64,000 nt of DNA from Enterobacterales bacterium CwR94 (GCA_002837195.1 KZ478063.1:365217-429216); one strand, 5' to 3'. Shown: positions 43,232-54,990, counted from the stretch's first letter. Notes: generated from the sequence alone by a model not told the origin. Program-made: numbers and translations.

Positions 43232-44020
43232 GTGATTGATCAAACCGCCGTGATTCATCCAAGTGCCATTGTCGAAGACGGCGCCATCATTGGTGCTGGT
43301 GTTCACATTGGTCCTTTCTGTCTTGTCGGTGCTAATGTCGAGATTGGTGAAGGTACCGTGTTGAAATCCCATGTTGTGGTCAATGGCCATACGCGTATTG
43401 GGAAAGACAACACGATCTATCAATTTGCGAGTGTGGGCGAGGCCAATCAGGATTTAAAATATGCGGGTGAACCAACGCGCGTTGAAATTGGTGATCGCAA
43501 CCGCATCCGCGAGAGCGTCACTGTTCATCGTGGCACCACGCAGGGCGGTGGTTTGACGAAAATTGGCAGCGATAACCTGCTGATGGTCAATGCGCACGTG
43601 GCGCATGACTGTGTGGTGGGCAATCGCTGTATTCTGGCGAATAACGCGACCATGGCGGGTCATGTCACGTTGGATGATTTTGTCATCATCGGCGGTATGA
43701 CGGCGATCCATCAGTTTTGCACCATTGGCTCTCACGTGATGGTCGGCGGGTGTTCTGGCGTGGCGCAAGATGTACCGCCTTATGTAATTGCACAAGGCAA
43801 CCACGCAACGCCTTTCGGTGTGAACATTGAAGGCCTGAAACGTCGTGGTTTTGCTAAAGAAACCATTCATGCCATCCGCAATGCTTACAAACTTCTTTAC
43901 CGCAGTGGTAAAACGCTGGACGAAGCGAAACTGGAAATTGCTGAATTGGCAAATGAGCATGCCGAAGTGCAGCCTTTCTCTGATTTCTTCGCACGCTCCA
44001 CTCGCGGCTTGATTCGGTAA
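43232..44020 (+). CDS. lpxA: UDP-N-acetylglucosamine O-acyltransferase, GTG start
   Basis: First step of lipid A synthesis. It is a trimeric left-handed beta-helix with catalytic His125 ([10 protein letters not shown]) and a C-terminal helical domain. It has 262 residues, as in E. coli. It starts at GTG directly after fabZ with GGGAGG overlapping the fabZ stop. It is four bases from lpxB. Confidence 0.98.
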   Translation: MIDQTAVIHPSAIVEDGAIIGAGVHIGPFCLVGANVEIGEGTVLKSHVVVNGHTRIGKDNTIYQFASVGEANQDLKYAGEPTRVEIGDRNRIRESVTVHRGTTQGGGLTKIGSDNLLMVNAHVAHDCVVGNRCILANNATMAGHVTLDDFVIIGGMTAIHQFCTIGSHVMVGGCSGVAQDVPPYVIAQGNHATPFGVNIEGLKRRGFAKETIHAIRNAYKLLYRSGKTLDEAKLEIAELANEHAEVQPFSDFFARSTRGLIR

Positions 44021-44023
44021 CAC

Positions 44024-45172
44024 ATGTCTGAGCGACCGTTAACGATAGCCCTTGTCGCCGGAGAAACCTCCGGCGATATTCTTGGTGCAGGCCTCATCCG
44101 CGCGCTAAAAGCACGTCATCCTGATGCCCGCTTTGTCGGGGTAGCCGGACCGCGTATGCAAGCGGAAGGCTGCGAAGTCTGGTATGAGATGGAAGAACTG
44201 GCGGTAATGGGCATTGTTGAAGTGCTTGGCCGCCTGCGTCGCTTGCTGGCCATTCGCCGCGATCTCACTGCCCGTTTTACGGCATTGCAGCCGGATGTCT
44301 TTGTGGGTATTGATGCCCCCGATTTCAACATCACGCTGGAAGGGCGCTTAAAAGCGCAAGGGATCCGCACCATCCACTATGTGAGTCCCTCTGTGTGGGC
44401 CTGGCGTCAAAAGCGTGTATTCAAAATTGGCAAAGCCACTGATTTGGTGTTGGCCTTTCTGCCGTTTGAGAAGGCGTTTTACGATCGTTTTAACGTCCCT
44501 TGCCGTTTTATCGGCCACACCATGGCCGATTCGATGCCGTTACAGCCGGATAAAGCGGCTGCGCGTGCAGCCCTGGGACTTGCCAGTGACGTAAAATGTT
44601 TAGCGCTGTTACCTGGTAGTCGTCATGCCGAGGTGACGATGCTCAGTGCCGATTTTTTAAAAACGGCACAGCGGCTTCGCCAACAGTGGCCTGATTTAGA
44701 AATTGTGGTGCCGCTGGTGAATGCGAAACGCCGGGCTGAGTTTGAAGCGATCAAAGCGGAAATCGCCCCGGAGCTCAAGGTGCATTTACTTGATGGTCAG
44801 GCGCGAGACGCGATGATCGCCAGCGATGCGGCGCTACTGGCTTCTGGAACCGCTGCATTAGAGTGCATGCTGGCAAAATGCCCAATGGTGGTCGGTTATC
44901 GTATGAAGCCGCTGACATTTTGGCTGGCGAAGAGACTGGTGAAGACAGATTATGTTTCACTGCCTAATCTGCTGGCGGGTCGCGAGTTGGTAACGGAGTT
45001 GCTGCAGGATGCGTGTCAGCCAGACGCACTGGCGGCTGCGCTTGCTCCACTGCTCAGTGACAGCCCAGAGCGTCAGGAACTGCTTGCCGTATTCCATGAT
45101 TTGCACCAACAGATCCGTTGGAATGCAGATGAACAGGCCGCCGATGCCGTGCTGGAGTTAGCCAATGCCTGA
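44024..45172 (+). CDS. lpxB: lipid A disaccharide synthase
   Basis: GT19 glycosyltransferase joining UDP-diacylglucosamine and lipid X at the inner membrane. It has the N-terminal [14 protein letters not shown] motif (about 12-25), [12 protein letters not shown] and the C-terminal [10 protein letters not shown] and [11 protein letters not shown] segments. It has 382 residues, the E. coli length. Its last eight bases overlap rnhB. Confidence 0.98.
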   Translation: MSERPLTIALVAGETSGDILGAGLIRALKARHPDARFVGVAGPRMQAEGCEVWYEMEELAVMGIVEVLGRLRRLLAIRRDLTARFTALQPDVFVGIDAPDFNITLEGRLKAQGIRTIHYVSPSVWAWRQKRVFKIGKATDLVLAFLPFEKAFYDRFNVPCRFIGHTMADSMPLQPDKAAARAALGLASDVKCLALLPGSRHAEVTMLSADFLKTAQRLRQQWPDLEIVVPLVNAKRRAEFEAIKAEIAPELKVHLLDGQARDAMIASDAALLASGTAALECMLAKCPMVVGYRMKPLTFWLAKRLVKTDYVSLPNLLAGRELVTELLQDACQPDALAAALAPLLSDSPERQELLAVFHDLHQQIRWNADEQAADAVLELANA

Positions 45173-45785
45173 GTTTATTTATCCGCACACCCACCGGGTT
45201 GCCGGGGTTGATGAAGTGGGCCGTGGCCCATTGGTGGGCGACGTGGTGACCGCCGCGGTGATCCTTGATCCCGCAAAACCCATCGCTGGCCTCGCGGATT
45301 CAAAGAAATTAAGTGAAAAAAAGCGCCTGGCGCTGTACGAACTGATTCGTGAGCATGCTTTGGCATGGGCGATTGGTCGTGCCACACCAGAAGAAATCGA
45401 CCAGCTCAACATTTTGCATGCCACGATGCTGGCGATGCAGCGCGCTGTTGCCGGGCTGGCTATTGTGCCGGAATATGTGCTGATAGACGGTAATCGTTGT
45501 CCGGCGCTGGCAATGCCTTCATCAGCGGTGGTGAAAGGCGATAGCCTGGTCGCGGAAATTAGCGCGGCTTCCATTCTGGCGAAAGTCACGCGCGATGCGG
45601 AAATGGCAGCATTAGATCTGCAATATCCGCAGTATGGATTCGCGCAGCACAAAGGTTATCCAACGCCGGTGCATCTGGAAAGATTACGTCAATTTGGGGC
45701 GACCCCTCACCATCGCCGTAGTTTCGCACCGGTACGCAATGCGTTGCTGGATGCAGAGGTGAATGCGGCGGTCTCGTCTCTCTAA
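45165..45785 (+). CDS. rnhB: ribonuclease HII
   Basis: Removes ribonucleotides embedded in DNA. The catalytic acids are in [13 protein letters not shown] (Asp16, Glu17), VLIDGN (about Asp108) and AKVTRD (about Asp126). It has 206 residues, compared with about 198 in E. coli. It overlaps lpxB and is 26 bases upstream of dnaE, the conserved order that puts DNA repair and replication in the envelope operon. Confidence 0.97.
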   Translation: MPEFIYPHTHRVAGVDEVGRGPLVGDVVTAAVILDPAKPIAGLADSKKLSEKKRLALYELIREHALAWAIGRATPEEIDQLNILHATMLAMQRAVAGLAIVPEYVLIDGNRCPALAMPSSAVVKGDSLVAEISAASILAKVTRDAEMAALDLQYPQYGFAQHKGYPTPVHLERLRQFGATPHHRRSFAPVRNALLDAEVNAAVSSL

Positions 45786-45811
45786 TCGTTAGGCATTAAG
45801 CGGAAACTTTC

Positions 45812-48800
45812 ATGGCAGAACCTCGTTTTATTCATCTGCGCGTTCACAGCGACTATTCCATGATCGACGGTCTGGCAAAAACCAGCCCGCTGGTGAAGAA
45901 AGCGGCTGCCATGGGGATGCCAGCGATTGCCATTACGGATTACACCAACTTGTGTGGGCTGGTGAAATTTTATGGCACGGCGCATGGCGCAGGTGTGAAA
46001 CCTATCATTGGTGCCGATTTCCAGGTGGCCAGTGATCTGATGGGCGATGAGCTGACCCATATCACGGTGTTAGCAGCAGATAATGACGGCTATCAAAATC
46101 TCACGTTATTGATTTCACGCGCTTATCAGCGAGGTTACGGAATCGATGGTCCTATTATCGACCGTGATTGGCTGCAGGAGCTTAACAACGGGATTATCCT
46201 GCTCTCCGGTGGCCGCCGTGGCGATGTCGGCAAATGCTTACTGCGCGGCAATAATGCGATGGTTGAGCAGGCGTTGGCCTTCTATCAAACATGGTTTCCC
46301 GATCGTTACTATCTTGAGTTGATTCGTACAGGGCGTGCTGATGAAGAGAGTTATCTGCATGCGGCCGTAGAACTGGCCATCGCCCAGGGCGTTCCTGTGG
46401 TTGCCACTAATGAAGTCTGCTTTCTGACTGAAGACGATTTTGATGCGCATGAAATTCGCGTAGCGATTCACGATGGCTTCACCCTGGATGACCCGAAACG
46501 CCCCCGCAATTACAGCCCTCAGCAATATTTACGCACAGAAGATGAAATGTGTGAGTTGTTCTCTGATATCCCAGAGGCGCTCGCGAATAGCGTAGAGATT
46601 GCTAAGCGTTGTAACGTAACGGTTCGATTAGGTGAGTATTTCCTGCCACAGTTCCCAACGGGCGACATGACCACCGAAGATTTTCTGGTCGTGAAATCCA
46701 AAGAGGGATTGGAAGAGCGTCTGGAATTTCTTTTTCCAGATGAAGCAGTGCGCGCCGAAAAACGACCTGAATACGATGAACGTCTGGACATTGAACTCAA
46801 TGTGATAAACCAGATGGGTTTCCCCGGTTACTTCTTGATCGTGATGGAGTTTATCCAGTGGTCGAAAGATAACGGCGTACCTGTTGGCCCCGGTCGTGGT
46901 TCCGGCGCGGGCTCATTGGTGGCCTATGCGCTGAAAATTACCGATCTCGATCCGCTGGAATTTGACCTGCTGTTTGAACGTTTTCTGAACCCTGAACGTG
47001 TTTCAATGCCTGACTTTGACGTCGATTTCTGCATGGAAAAACGCGATCTGGTGATCGAGCACGTGGCGGAGATGTACGGTCGTGAAGCGGTGTCGCAAAT
47101 TATCACCTTCGGAACCATGGCGGCGAAAGCGGTTATCCGCGATGTAGGGCGTGTGCTGGGGCATCCGTATGGCTTTGTCGATCGTATCTCTAAACTGGTG
47201 CCGCCCGATCCGGGTATGACGCTGGAAAAAGCCTTTGCCGCAGAGCCGCAACTGCCGGAAATCTACGAGGCAGATGAAGAGGTCAAAGCCCTTATCGACA
47301 TGGCGCGCAAACTGGAAGGCGTCACCCGTAACGCCGGTAAACACGCCGGTGGTGTGGTTATCGCGCCGACAAAAATTACCGATTTCGCGCCGCTTTACTG
47401 CGATGAGAATGGCCAGTTTCCTGTCACGCAATTTGATAAGAATGACGTTGAATACGCCGGCTTAGTGAAGTTCGACTTCCTGGGTTTGCGTACGTTGACC
47501 ATTATCAAATGGGCGCTGGATATGATTAACGCTCGCCGTAAAAAGCAGGGCGAAGATCCTATCGATATTGAGTCGATCCCGCTACAGGACAAAAAGAGTT
47601 TTGACATGCTGCAACGCTCGGAGACCACAGCGGTCTTCCAGCTTGAATCACGTGGTATGAAAGATCTGATCAAGCGCCTGAAACCTGACTGCTTTGAAGA
47701 CATGATCGCACTGGTGGCCTTGTTCCGTCCTGGCCCGTTGCAATCAGGCATGGTTGATAACTTCATTGACCGTAAGCATGGCCGCGAAGAGATTTCCTAT
47801 CCGGATATTCAGTGGCAGCATGAAACCTTAAAGCCCGTTTTAGAACCCACTTACGGCATTATCCTGTATCAGGAACAGGTTATGCAGATTGCGCAGGTGC
47901 TTTCAGGTTATACCCTTGGCGGGGCAGATATGCTGCGTCGTGCGATGGGGAAAAAGAAACCTGAAGAGATGGCTAAGCAGCGTTCAGTATTCCAGGACGG
48001 CGCAGAGAAGATGGGCGTTGACGGTGAGCTGTCGATGAAAATCTTCGATCTGGTGGAGAAGTTTGCAGGCTACGGTTTTAACAAATCGCACTCCGCAGCC
48101 TATGCGCTGGTTTCCTATCAGACACTGTGGCTGAAAGCACACTACCCGGCCGAATTCATGGCGGCGGTGATGACCGCCGATATGGACAATACCGAGAAAG
48201 TGGTGGGATTGGTGGATGAGTGCTGGCGTATGGGCCTCAAAGTTCTGCCACCCGATATCAACTCCGGGCAATACCAGTTTCATGTGAATGACGACGGTGA
48301 AATCGTCTACGGTATTGGCGCGATCAAGGGCGTGGGTGAAGGCCCGATCGAAGCCATTATCGAAGCGCGTAATGAGGGCGGTTATTTCCGCGAATTATTC
48401 GATCTTTGCGCGCGCACCGATGTGAAAAAGATCAACAAGCGCGTGATGGAAAAACTGATCATGTCAGGGGCGTTTGATCGCCTGGGGCCACACCGCGCCG
48501 CGCTGATGAGCGCGTTAGCCGATGCGTTAAAAGCGGCCGATCAGCACGCCAAAGCCGAAGCAACAGGGCAATCCGATATGTTTGGCGTGCTAACGGAAGA
48601 GCCTGAAAAAATTGAGCAGTCGTACGGTAATATCACACCGTGGCCAGAGCAAATTCAGTTGGATGGGGAGCGTGAAACGCTGGGGCTGTATCTCACCGGC
48701 CATCCCATCAACCAATATTTAAAAGAAATTGAGCGTTATGTGGGGGGCTTGCGTCTGAAAGACATGCACCCGACAGAACGTGGTAAAATGACTACCGCGG

Positions 48801-49294
48801 CGGGGTTAGTGGTTGCCTCCCGCGTTATGGTCACAAAACGCGGAAATCGCATCGGGATTTGTACGCTTGATGACCGCTCAGGGCGTCTGGAAGTGATGTT
48901 ATTCACAGATGCACTGGACAAGTACCAGCACTTGCTGGAAAAAGACCGTATTCTGATCGTCAGCGGACAGGTCAGCTTTGATGACTTCAGTGGTGGCCTT
49001 AAAATGACCGCCCGTGAACTGATTGACATTGATGAAGCGCGTGAAAAATATGCGCGTGGACTTGCTATCTCGCTGACGGACAGGCAAATTGATGACCAGC
49101 TTTTAAACCGTCTCCGTCAGTCCCTGGAACCCCATCGCTCGGGGACAATTCCGGTACATCTCTACTATCAGAGGGAGGACGCGCGAGCAAAACTGCGTTT
49201 CGGTGCAGCATGGCGCGTATCACCCAGCGATCGTCTTTTGAATGATTTACGATTGTTGATAGGATCGGAGCAGGTGGAACTGGAGTTTGACTAA
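45812..49294 (+). CDS. dnaE: DNA polymerase III subunit alpha
   Basis: Catalytic subunit of the replicative polymerase. It has an N-terminal PHP domain ([20 protein letters not shown]), the palm with catalytic acids in PDFDVDFC (about 400-406) and [12 protein letters not shown] (about 550-560), the fingers and helix-hairpin-helix, a beta-clamp-binding stretch near 920 (QSDMFG) and an OB domain ([27 protein letters not shown]). It has 1160 residues, exactly the E. coli length. It is 12 bases from accA. Confidence 0.99.
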   Translation: MAEPRFIHLRVHSDYSMIDGLAKTSPLVKKAAAMGMPAIAITDYTNLCGLVKFYGTAHGAGVKPIIGADFQVASDLMGDELTHITVLAADNDGYQNLTLLISRAYQRGYGIDGPIIDRDWLQELNNGIILLSGGRRGDVGKCLLRGNNAMVEQALAFYQTWFPDRYYLELIRTGRADEESYLHAAVELAIAQGVPVVATNEVCFLTEDDFDAHEIRVAIHDGFTLDDPKRPRNYSPQQYLRTEDEMCELFSDIPEALANSVEIAKRCNVTVRLGEYFLPQFPTGDMTTEDFLVVKSKEGLEERLEFLFPDEAVRAEKRPEYDERLDIELNVINQMGFPGYFLIVMEFIQWSKDNGVPVGPGRGSGAGSLVAYALKITDLDPLEFDLLFERFLNPERVSMPDFDVDFCMEKRDLVIEHVAEMYGREAVSQIITFGTMAAKAVIRDVGRVLGHPYGFVDRISKLVPPDPGMTLEKAFAAEPQLPEIYEADEEVKALIDMARKLEGVTRNAGKHAGGVVIAPTKITDFAPLYCDENGQFPVTQFDKNDVEYAGLVKFDFLGLRTLTIIKWALDMINARRKKQGEDPIDIESIPLQDKKSFDMLQRSETTAVFQLESRGMKDLIKRLKPDCFEDMIALVALFRPGPLQSGMVDNFIDRKHGREEISYPDIQWQHETLKPVLEPTYGIILYQEQVMQIAQVLSGYTLGGADMLRRAMGKKKPEEMAKQRSVFQDGAEKMGVDGELSMKIFDLVEKFAGYGFNKSHSAAYALVSYQTLWLKAHYPAEFMAAVMTADMDNTEKVVGLVDECWRMGLKVLPPDINSGQYQFHVNDDGEIVYGIGAIKGVGEGPIEAIIEARNEGGYFRELFDLCARTDVKKINKRVMEKLIMSGAFDRLGPHRAALMSALADALKAADQHAKAEATGQSDMFGVLTEEPEKIEQSYGNITPWPEQIQLDGERETLGLYLTGHPINQYLKEIERYVGGLRLKDMHPTERGKMTTAAGLVVASRVMVTKRGNRIGICTLDDRSGRLEVMLFTDALDKYQHLLEKDRILIVSGQVSFDDFSGGLKMTARELIDIDEAREKYARGLAISLTDRQIDDQLLNRLRQSLEPHRSGTIPVHLYYQREDARAKLRFGAAWRVSPSDRLLNDLRLLIGSEQVELEFD

Positions 49295-49306
49295 AACAGG
49301 AACATT

Positions 49307-50266
49307 ATGAGTCTTAACTACCTGGATTTTGAACAGCCCATCGCAGAACTGGAAGCGAAAATTGATTCGTTGAAATCGCTCGGGCGTCAGGATGAAAAAC
49401 ACGACGTTAATTTGGATGAAGAAGTGCAGCGTCTGCGCGAGAAAAGCGTCGAGCTCACACGTAAGATCTTCGCCGATCTGGGAGCCTGGCAGGTTGCTCA
49501 GTTGGCGCGTCATCCATTACGTCCGTATACCCTGGACTACGTGCGTCACGCATTTACCGAGTTTGATGAGCTGGCAGGCGATCGCGCTTATGCTGATGAC
49601 AAAGCGATCGTGGGCGGCATCGCCCGTCTGGACGGCCGTCCGGTGATGATCATTGGTCATCAAAAAGGGCGCGAGACCAAAGAGAAGATTCGTCGTAACT
49701 TTGGTATGCCCGCGCCAGAAGGCTACCGTAAAGCGTTGCGTCTGATGGAAATGGCTGAGCGCTTCAAGATGCCGATCATTACCTTCATTGACACGCCAGG
49801 TGCTTATCCCGGTGTAGGCGCTGAAGAGCGTGGTCAGTCTGAAGCTATCGCCCGCAATTTGCGCGAAATGTCTGGCTTAAAAGTGCCCGTCATTTGTACC
49901 GTGATTGGTGAAGGCGGTTCCGGTGGTGCTTTAGCGATCGGTGTTGGCGATAAAGTAAATATGCTGCAATACAGCACTTACTCGGTCATCTCACCCGAAG
50001 GCTGTGCTTCCATTTTATGGAAGAGCGCGGATAAAGCCCCGTTGGCTGCAGAAGCCATGGGTATCACTGCGCCGCGCCTGAAAGAGCTAAAACTCATTGA
50101 TACCGTTATTGGTGAGCCACTGGGTGGCGCGCATCGCAATCCGCAAGTGATGGCTGAAGCACTGAAAAAACAGTTGCTGGCAGACCTGGCAGACCTGGAT
50201 GTGTTGAGCACTGAAGAGCTGCTCAATCGCCGTTATCAGCGTCTGATGAGCTACGGTTACGCGTAA
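49307..50266 (+). CDS. accA: acetyl-CoA carboxylase carboxyltransferase subunit alpha
   Basis: Alpha half of the carboxyltransferase that, with AccD, makes malonyl-CoA for fatty acid synthesis. It has an N-terminal helical segment ([18 protein letters not shown]) and a crotonase-like core with [19 protein letters not shown] and [15 protein letters not shown]. It has 319 residues, as in E. coli. A strong terminator follows, ending the long envelope cluster. Confidence 0.98.
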   Translation: MSLNYLDFEQPIAELEAKIDSLKSLGRQDEKHDVNLDEEVQRLREKSVELTRKIFADLGAWQVAQLARHPLRPYTLDYVRHAFTEFDELAGDRAYADDKAIVGGIARLDGRPVMIIGHQKGRETKEKIRRNFGMPAPEGYRKALRLMEMAERFKMPIITFIDTPGAYPGVGAEERGQSEAIARNLREMSGLKVPVICTVIGEGGSGGALAIGVGDKVNMLQYSTYSVISPEGCASILWKSADKAPLAAEAMGITAPRLKELKLIDTVIGEPLGGAHRNPQVMAEALKKQLLADLADLDVLSTEELLNRRYQRLMSYGYA

Positions 50267-50287
50267 TTCATTGATAAGTGCTGAAGA

Positions 50288-50316
50288 AAAGAGCCCATTG
50301 TGGCTCTTTTTTTTCG
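50288..50316 (+). terminator. rho-independent terminator after accA
   Basis: AAAGAGCC, loop CATTGT, GGCTCTTT continuing into a run of T (nine or more), 22 bases after the stop. Confidence 0.93.
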
Positions 50317-50401
50317 TCTGTCGGGAGAGACTGCGCCATCTTCCTGGTTAATTTCCTGGTACTTTTCACTATGCTTAGTGCTGGATGCCAGGAGGTGAGT
50401 T

Positions 50402-52543
50402 GTGAATATTATTGCTGTGATGGGCCCACAGGGCGTGTTTTACAAGGATGAACCTATTCGAGAGTTGGATAAAACGCTGAACCAGCAAGGCTTTCAGCTG
50501 ATTTATCCACAAAGCGCGAACGATCTGATTAAGTTGATTGAACACAATCCTCGTATCTGTGGTGTGATTTTTGACTGGGACGAATATGGGCTCGATCTCT
50601 GTGCTGAAATCAACCAGCTCAACGAACATCTGCCGCTGTATCCTTTTATCAATACGCACTCCACCATGGACGTCAGCATCAATGAGATGCGCATGGCGAT
50701 CTGGTTCTTTGAATACAGCCTGGGCGCGGCGGAAGAGATTGCCCAGCGCATCCGTCACTATACCGATGAATATATCGATACTATCCTGCCACCGCTGACG
50801 CGGGCCCTGTTTACCTACGTACGCGAGGGCAAATATACCTTCTGCACACCAGGGCACATGGCAGGCACTGCGTTTCAAAAAAGCCCGGTGGGCAGCCTGT
50901 TTTACGACTTCTTTGGCGCCAATACGCTAAAAGCGGATATCTCGATATCTGTCACTGAGTTGGGATCGCTATTGGATCATACCGGGCCACATTTGGAAGC
51001 TGAAGAGTATGTGGCGCGAACCTTTGGTGCTGAACAAAGCTATATGGTGACCAATGGGACGTCGACATCGAATAAAATTGTCGGCATCTATGCCGCACCG
51101 GCAGGCAGCACGGTGCTGATTGACCGTAACTGCCATAAGTCGCTGACCCACTTGCTGATGATGAGCGATATCATTCCGATTTGGCTCAAACCAACCCGCA
51201 ATCCGTTAGGCATTTTAGGGGGCATCCCAAAGCGGGAATTCACGCGCGAGAGCATCGCCCTCAAAGTGGCAGACACGCCGCGAGCCAGTTGGCCAGTGCA
51301 TGCGGTTATCACCAACTCCACTTATGACGGTCTGCTGTATAACACGGAATATATCAAGCAAACCCTGGATGTCCCTTCCATTCACTTTGATTCAGCATGG
51401 GTGCCTTACACCCGTTTTCATCCGATTTACGAAGGTAAAAGCGGCATGAGTGGCGAACGGGTGGCAGGAAAAACCATCTATGAAACCCAGTCCACACACA
51501 AGTTGTTGGCTGCCTTCTCGCAGGCGTCGTTAATTCATATTAAAGGCGACTATGACGAGCAGGCGTTCAATGAAGCCTACATGATGCATACATCAACCTC
51601 GCCCAACTATGCCATTGTGGCCTCAATTGAAACGGCGGCCGCGATGCTACGCGGAAATCCTGGTCGCAGGCTCATTACGCGTTCCGTTGAGCGTGCGCTG
51701 CACTTTCGCCGTGAGATCCAACGTTTACGCGAAGAGACAGACGGCTGGTTCTTTGATATTTGGCAACCGGATGGGATTGATGAGCCAGCATGCTGGCCGA
51801 TTCAACCCGGCGAGGAAGACTGGCATGGCTTTCGTGATGCGGATGCCGATCACATGTATCTCGATCCGATCAAAGTGACGATTTTGACGCCGGGCATGAG
51901 TGAACTGGGTGAGATGGCAGAAGAGGGGATTCCTGCCGCGCTGGTCGCAAAATTTTTGGATGAGCGCGGTATCGTGGTGGAGAAAACCGGTCCCTATAAT
52001 TTGCTGTTTTTGTTCAGCATCGGCATTGATAAAACCAAAGCGATGGGCTTGTTACGCGGTTTGTGTGATTTTAAACGCGCCTATGATCTAAACCTGCGGG
52101 TGAAGAACATGTTGCCGGATCTGTATGCCGAGGATCCCGATTTCTATCGCAACATGCGAATCCAAACGCTGGCACAAGGCATTCATACGCTGATTCAGCA
52201 GCACGATTTGCCGCGTTTGATGCAGCAGGCGTTTGCCGTGTTACCTGAAATGCACATGACACCGCATCAGGCTTTCCAGCATCAGGTGAAAGGTGAGGTA
52301 GAAACGGTTGCTATCAGCGAATTAGTCGGACGCGTTGCCGCTACGATGCTGTTGCCTTATCCGCCGGGTGTTCCACTGGTGATGCCGGGTGAAATGATTA
52401 CTGAGGCCAGCCGCCCCGTACTGGATTTTTTACTGATGCTGTGTCGCATTGGTGAGCATTATCCGGGTTTTGAAACGGATATTCATGGCGCGCAACGCAC
52501 TGAAGATGGGCAATATCGCGTCCGTGTGCTTCGCTGCGAGTAG
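50402..52543 (+). CDS. ldcC: constitutive lysine decarboxylase
   Basis: PLP enzyme converting lysine to cadaverine with proton consumption. It has a receiver-like N-terminal wing domain (about 1-130), the PLP-binding core with the Schiff-base Lys367 in STHKLLAAF, and a C-terminal domain. The 713-residue length, and location between accA and yaeR, match LdcC rather than the acid-induced CadA (usually next to cadB). No lysine/cadaverine antiporter gene is nearby. Confidence 0.94.
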   Translation: MNIIAVMGPQGVFYKDEPIRELDKTLNQQGFQLIYPQSANDLIKLIEHNPRICGVIFDWDEYGLDLCAEINQLNEHLPLYPFINTHSTMDVSINEMRMAIWFFEYSLGAAEEIAQRIRHYTDEYIDTILPPLTRALFTYVREGKYTFCTPGHMAGTAFQKSPVGSLFYDFFGANTLKADISISVTELGSLLDHTGPHLEAEEYVARTFGAEQSYMVTNGTSTSNKIVGIYAAPAGSTVLIDRNCHKSLTHLLMMSDIIPIWLKPTRNPLGILGGIPKREFTRESIALKVADTPRASWPVHAVITNSTYDGLLYNTEYIKQTLDVPSIHFDSAWVPYTRFHPIYEGKSGMSGERVAGKTIYETQSTHKLLAAFSQASLIHIKGDYDEQAFNEAYMMHTSTSPNYAIVASIETAAAMLRGNPGRRLITRSVERALHFRREIQRLREETDGWFFDIWQPDGIDEPACWPIQPGEEDWHGFRDADADHMYLDPIKVTILTPGMSELGEMAEEGIPAALVAKFLDERGIVVEKTGPYNLLFLFSIGIDKTKAMGLLRGLCDFKRAYDLNLRVKNMLPDLYAEDPDFYRNMRIQTLAQGIHTLIQQHDLPRLMQQAFAVLPEMHMTPHQAFQHQVKGEVETVAISELVGRVAATMLLPYPPGVPLVMPGEMITEASRPVLDFLLMLCRIGEHYPGFETDIHGAQRTEDGQYRVRVLRCE

Positions 52544-52570
52544 CACCCGCAGCGACGTGTGGCATGACGG

Positions 52571-53110
52571 CTATGTGAGGTTCACATCCAGGACGCTCTC
52601 CATCGCCCCACTTGGCAGAAGGCGATGTGTCTTGGGTGTGACATGCAGGCGGCTGTTGGCCGGCAGCACGGGAATACCGGTGCCCAGAAAAACAGGAATC
52701 GTCGTCAACATGATCTGTTGCAGTTCACCCGCATCGGCAAAGCTGGCGGCCGTTTTTCCCCCGCCAACGAGCCAGACGTCTTTTCCTCCCGCGGCACATT
52801 TTGCTTTTTCCGCCAGTGACTTAGCGTCATCACCTGTCAGCGTGATGTTGAGACCTGCGAGGATGGGCAGTGTGCGGTGGGTCATGATGAAGGCAGGAAT
52901 ATTTTGATAAGGCCAATCATCAGGGGTATTTTCCATAATCCAGTTGTAGGTCTCAGCACCGATGATCACAGCACCAATGCCTTGATAGAAGTCATCATAG
53001 GCGGTGGCTTCCTCTCCCAGAGGAAAATTTTCTAACCAATCCAACTGGCCTTGTTGAGTGGCTATATAGCCATCCATACTGGCAGCAACATAATAAATCA
53101 GCTTTGACAT
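52571..53110 (-). CDS. RibD C-terminal/dihydrofolate reductase-like protein
   Basis: A 179-residue member of the RibD C-terminal (DHFR-like) superfamily. It has the N-terminal KLIYYVAASMDGYIATQQGQLDW, the middle GIGAVIIGAETYNWI and the nucleotide-binding KDVWLVGGGKTAASF. This points to an NADPH-dependent reductase of unknown substrate, not to the folate enzyme. The ATG at 53110 follows AAGGAGAA; the longer frame to 53224 is not supported. It is convergent with ldcC and absent from this locus in E. coli, so it is an accessory insertion. A GC stem (52532-52554) separates it from ldcC, overlapping the ldcC stop. Confidence 0.85.
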   Translation of the reverse strand: MSKLIYYVAASMDGYIATQQGQLDWLENFPLGEEATAYDDFYQGIGAVIIGAETYNWIMENTPDDWPYQNIPAFIMTHRTLPILAGLNITLTGDDAKSLAEKAKCAAGGKDVWLVGGGKTAASFADAGELQQIMLTTIPVFLGTGIPVLPANSRLHVTPKTHRLLPSGAMESVLDVNLT

Positions 53111-53266
53111 GCTTTCTCCTTGAAGGGCTGAGCCTGACATTGGACATGAACCCATGTTATATCGGGTATTTTTTAAATACGAACGTGATTTTATCTCGAT
53201 CCAGCAGGGGCGATGTTGGGGCAAATCAAGGTAAGATCAGGCTTTCTTCATTCAGGATAGCGAACA

Positions 53267-53656
53267 ATGTTAACGCTTAAACAGATTCATCACGTGGCCG
53301 TCATTGCATCCGACTATGCGGTTAGCAAAGCCTTTTATTGCGATATTCTGGGCTTCACGTTACAGGCTGAAGTTTATCGCGAATCGCGAGACTCCTGGAA
53401 AGGCGATTTGGCTCTGAATGGACACTACCTTATCGAACTCTTCTCTTTCCCTCAGCCGCCTGCGCGTGTATCGCATCCGGAAGCCTGTGGTCTCCGCCAT
53501 TTAGCCTTTAGCGTTGAAAACATTGATTCGGCCGTTAGCACTTTGGTTCAGGCAGGGGTTAGCTGTGAGCCGGTGCGTATGGATGAATTCACTGGCCGGC
53601 GTTTCACATTCTTTACCGATCCGGATGGATTACCGCTTGAGCTGTATGAAGCGTAA
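53267..53656 (+). CDS. gloA2: VOC family protein YaeR
   Basis: Small vicinal-oxygen-chelate protein, 129 residues, homologous to E. coli YaeR/GloA2. It has two beta-alpha-beta-beta-beta modules. Likely metal ligands are His9 (KQIHHVAVIAS), Glu of LIELFSF, His of GLRHLAFSV and Glu of LPLELYE. A glyoxalase-like activity is inferred only from the family. It is transcribed toward tilS, with a 32-base gap. Confidence 0.9.
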   Translation: MLTLKQIHHVAVIASDYAVSKAFYCDILGFTLQAEVYRESRDSWKGDLALNGHYLIELFSFPQPPARVSHPEACGLRHLAFSVENIDSAVSTLVQAGVSCEPVRMDEFTGRRFTFFTDPDGLPLELYEA

Positions 53657-53688
53657 ACTGTGATCGGATTTTTTCAGCGAGAGTAGGC

Positions 53689-54990
53689 ATGTTCACTCAA
53701 CAGCAGATTGTTAGCGCGACGCAAGGCAAAAACGCCTTACTTGTGGCTTTTAGTGGCGGCCTGGACTCCACCGTTTTACTGCATCAACTTTTCCTGCTCC
53801 GCCAGCAGCATGCTGAAATCACACTGCGTGCGATCCATATTCATCATGGCTTGAGTGCCAACGCAGATAGCTGGGTGGCGCATTGCCAGCGGCAATGTGC
53901 AGAGAAGCAAATTCCTTTCATTGTGGAGTACGTGCAGATTGATGCGCAGCGTGGGGGGATTGAAGCCGCTGCGCGAACGGCGCGTTACGCGGCAATGGCT
54001 GTGCATTTGCAGGCGGGAGAATGCCTGGTAACGGCGCAGCATCTCGACGATCAGTGTGAGACGTTTTTACTGGCACTCAAACGGGGCAGCGGCCCGGCGG
54101 GTTTGGCTGCTATGCCAGAACATAAAATCTTTGCCCAGGGTCTGCATTGGCGCCCTCTGCTTAATTTCTCGCGCTGCCAGCTAGAGCAGTGGGCCGCGCA
54201 GCAAAAACTCTGCTGGATTGAGGATGAAAGTAATCAGCAAAGCCGCTATGACCGTAATTTCTTACGTCAGCACGTTTTGCCGGTTGTAAATGCGCGATGG
54301 CCGCATTTTGCATCAGCCACCGCAAGAAGTGCAGCGCTGTGTGCGGAACAAGAGCAGTTGCTGGATGAATTACTGGCGGAGGCGCTGGCTGCTGCAACGC
54401 AAGCGGACGGGGGCTTCTGTTTCAGTGCGTTAAGCCAGGTGTCAGTGGCACAGCGGAACGCGTTATTGAGACGTTGGTTGGCGCAGCAAGGTTCGGCACT
54501 TCCTTCGCGTGAAGCACTCCAACGCCTGTGGCTTGAGGTGATACAAAGCCGGGAAGATGCGAATCCACGTTTTTCGCTGGGCGAGAAAGAGATTCGCCGC
54601 TTTCAGGGCGCTTTGTATCTTGTTGAGCGCCTGCCAGATCTGTCCGCCACCCTCTTGCTGTGGGAGCAAACTCGCTTTCCGCTGACACTGCCGGCAGGCT
54701 TGGGCACATTACAGGTCGCGGTATCAGGCACATGGATCCGGATGCCGCGCGCTGATGAACAGGTCAGTGTCCGCTTTGCGGTATCCGGGCATTATCATGT
54801 TGTGGGACGTTCCGGTGGCAGGAGTCTAAAAAAAATCTGGCAGGAGCGGGGAGTTCCGCCCTGGCAACGCGAGCGTACGCCGCTGGTGTTTTATAACGAC
54901 CTGTTAATCACCGCACCGGGTGTTTTCGTCACGCGTGAGGGAGAAGCACAGCCCGAGCAGGCTGGCTGGCATCTTTGCTGGCAGCGATAA
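53689..54990 (+). CDS. tilS: tRNA(Ile)-lysidine synthetase
   Basis: Modifies cytidine 34 of the AUA-reading isoleucine tRNA to lysidine. The N-terminal PP-loop ATPase motif SGGLDSTV (about 22-29) and the HHGLSANADSW and TAQHLDDQCETFL segments are clear; the C-terminal domains follow. It has 433 residues, as in E. coli (432). Its last codons and stop are part of a 13-base tandem duplication running into the gap before the cytochrome gene. Confidence 0.96.
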   Translation: MFTQQQIVSATQGKNALLVAFSGGLDSTVLLHQLFLLRQQHAEITLRAIHIHHGLSANADSWVAHCQRQCAEKQIPFIVEYVQIDAQRGGIEAAARTARYAAMAVHLQAGECLVTAQHLDDQCETFLLALKRGSGPAGLAAMPEHKIFAQGLHWRPLLNFSRCQLEQWAAQQKLCWIEDESNQQSRYDRNFLRQHVLPVVNARWPHFASATARSAALCAEQEQLLDELLAEALAAATQADGGFCFSALSQVSVAQRNALLRRWLAQQGSALPSREALQRLWLEVIQSREDANPRFSLGEKEIRRFQGALYLVERLPDLSATLLLWEQTRFPLTLPAGLGTLQVAVSGTWIRMPRADEQVSVRFAVSGHYHVVGRSGGRSLKKIWQERGVPPWQRERTPLVFYNDLLITAPGVFVTREGEAQPEQAGWHLCWQR

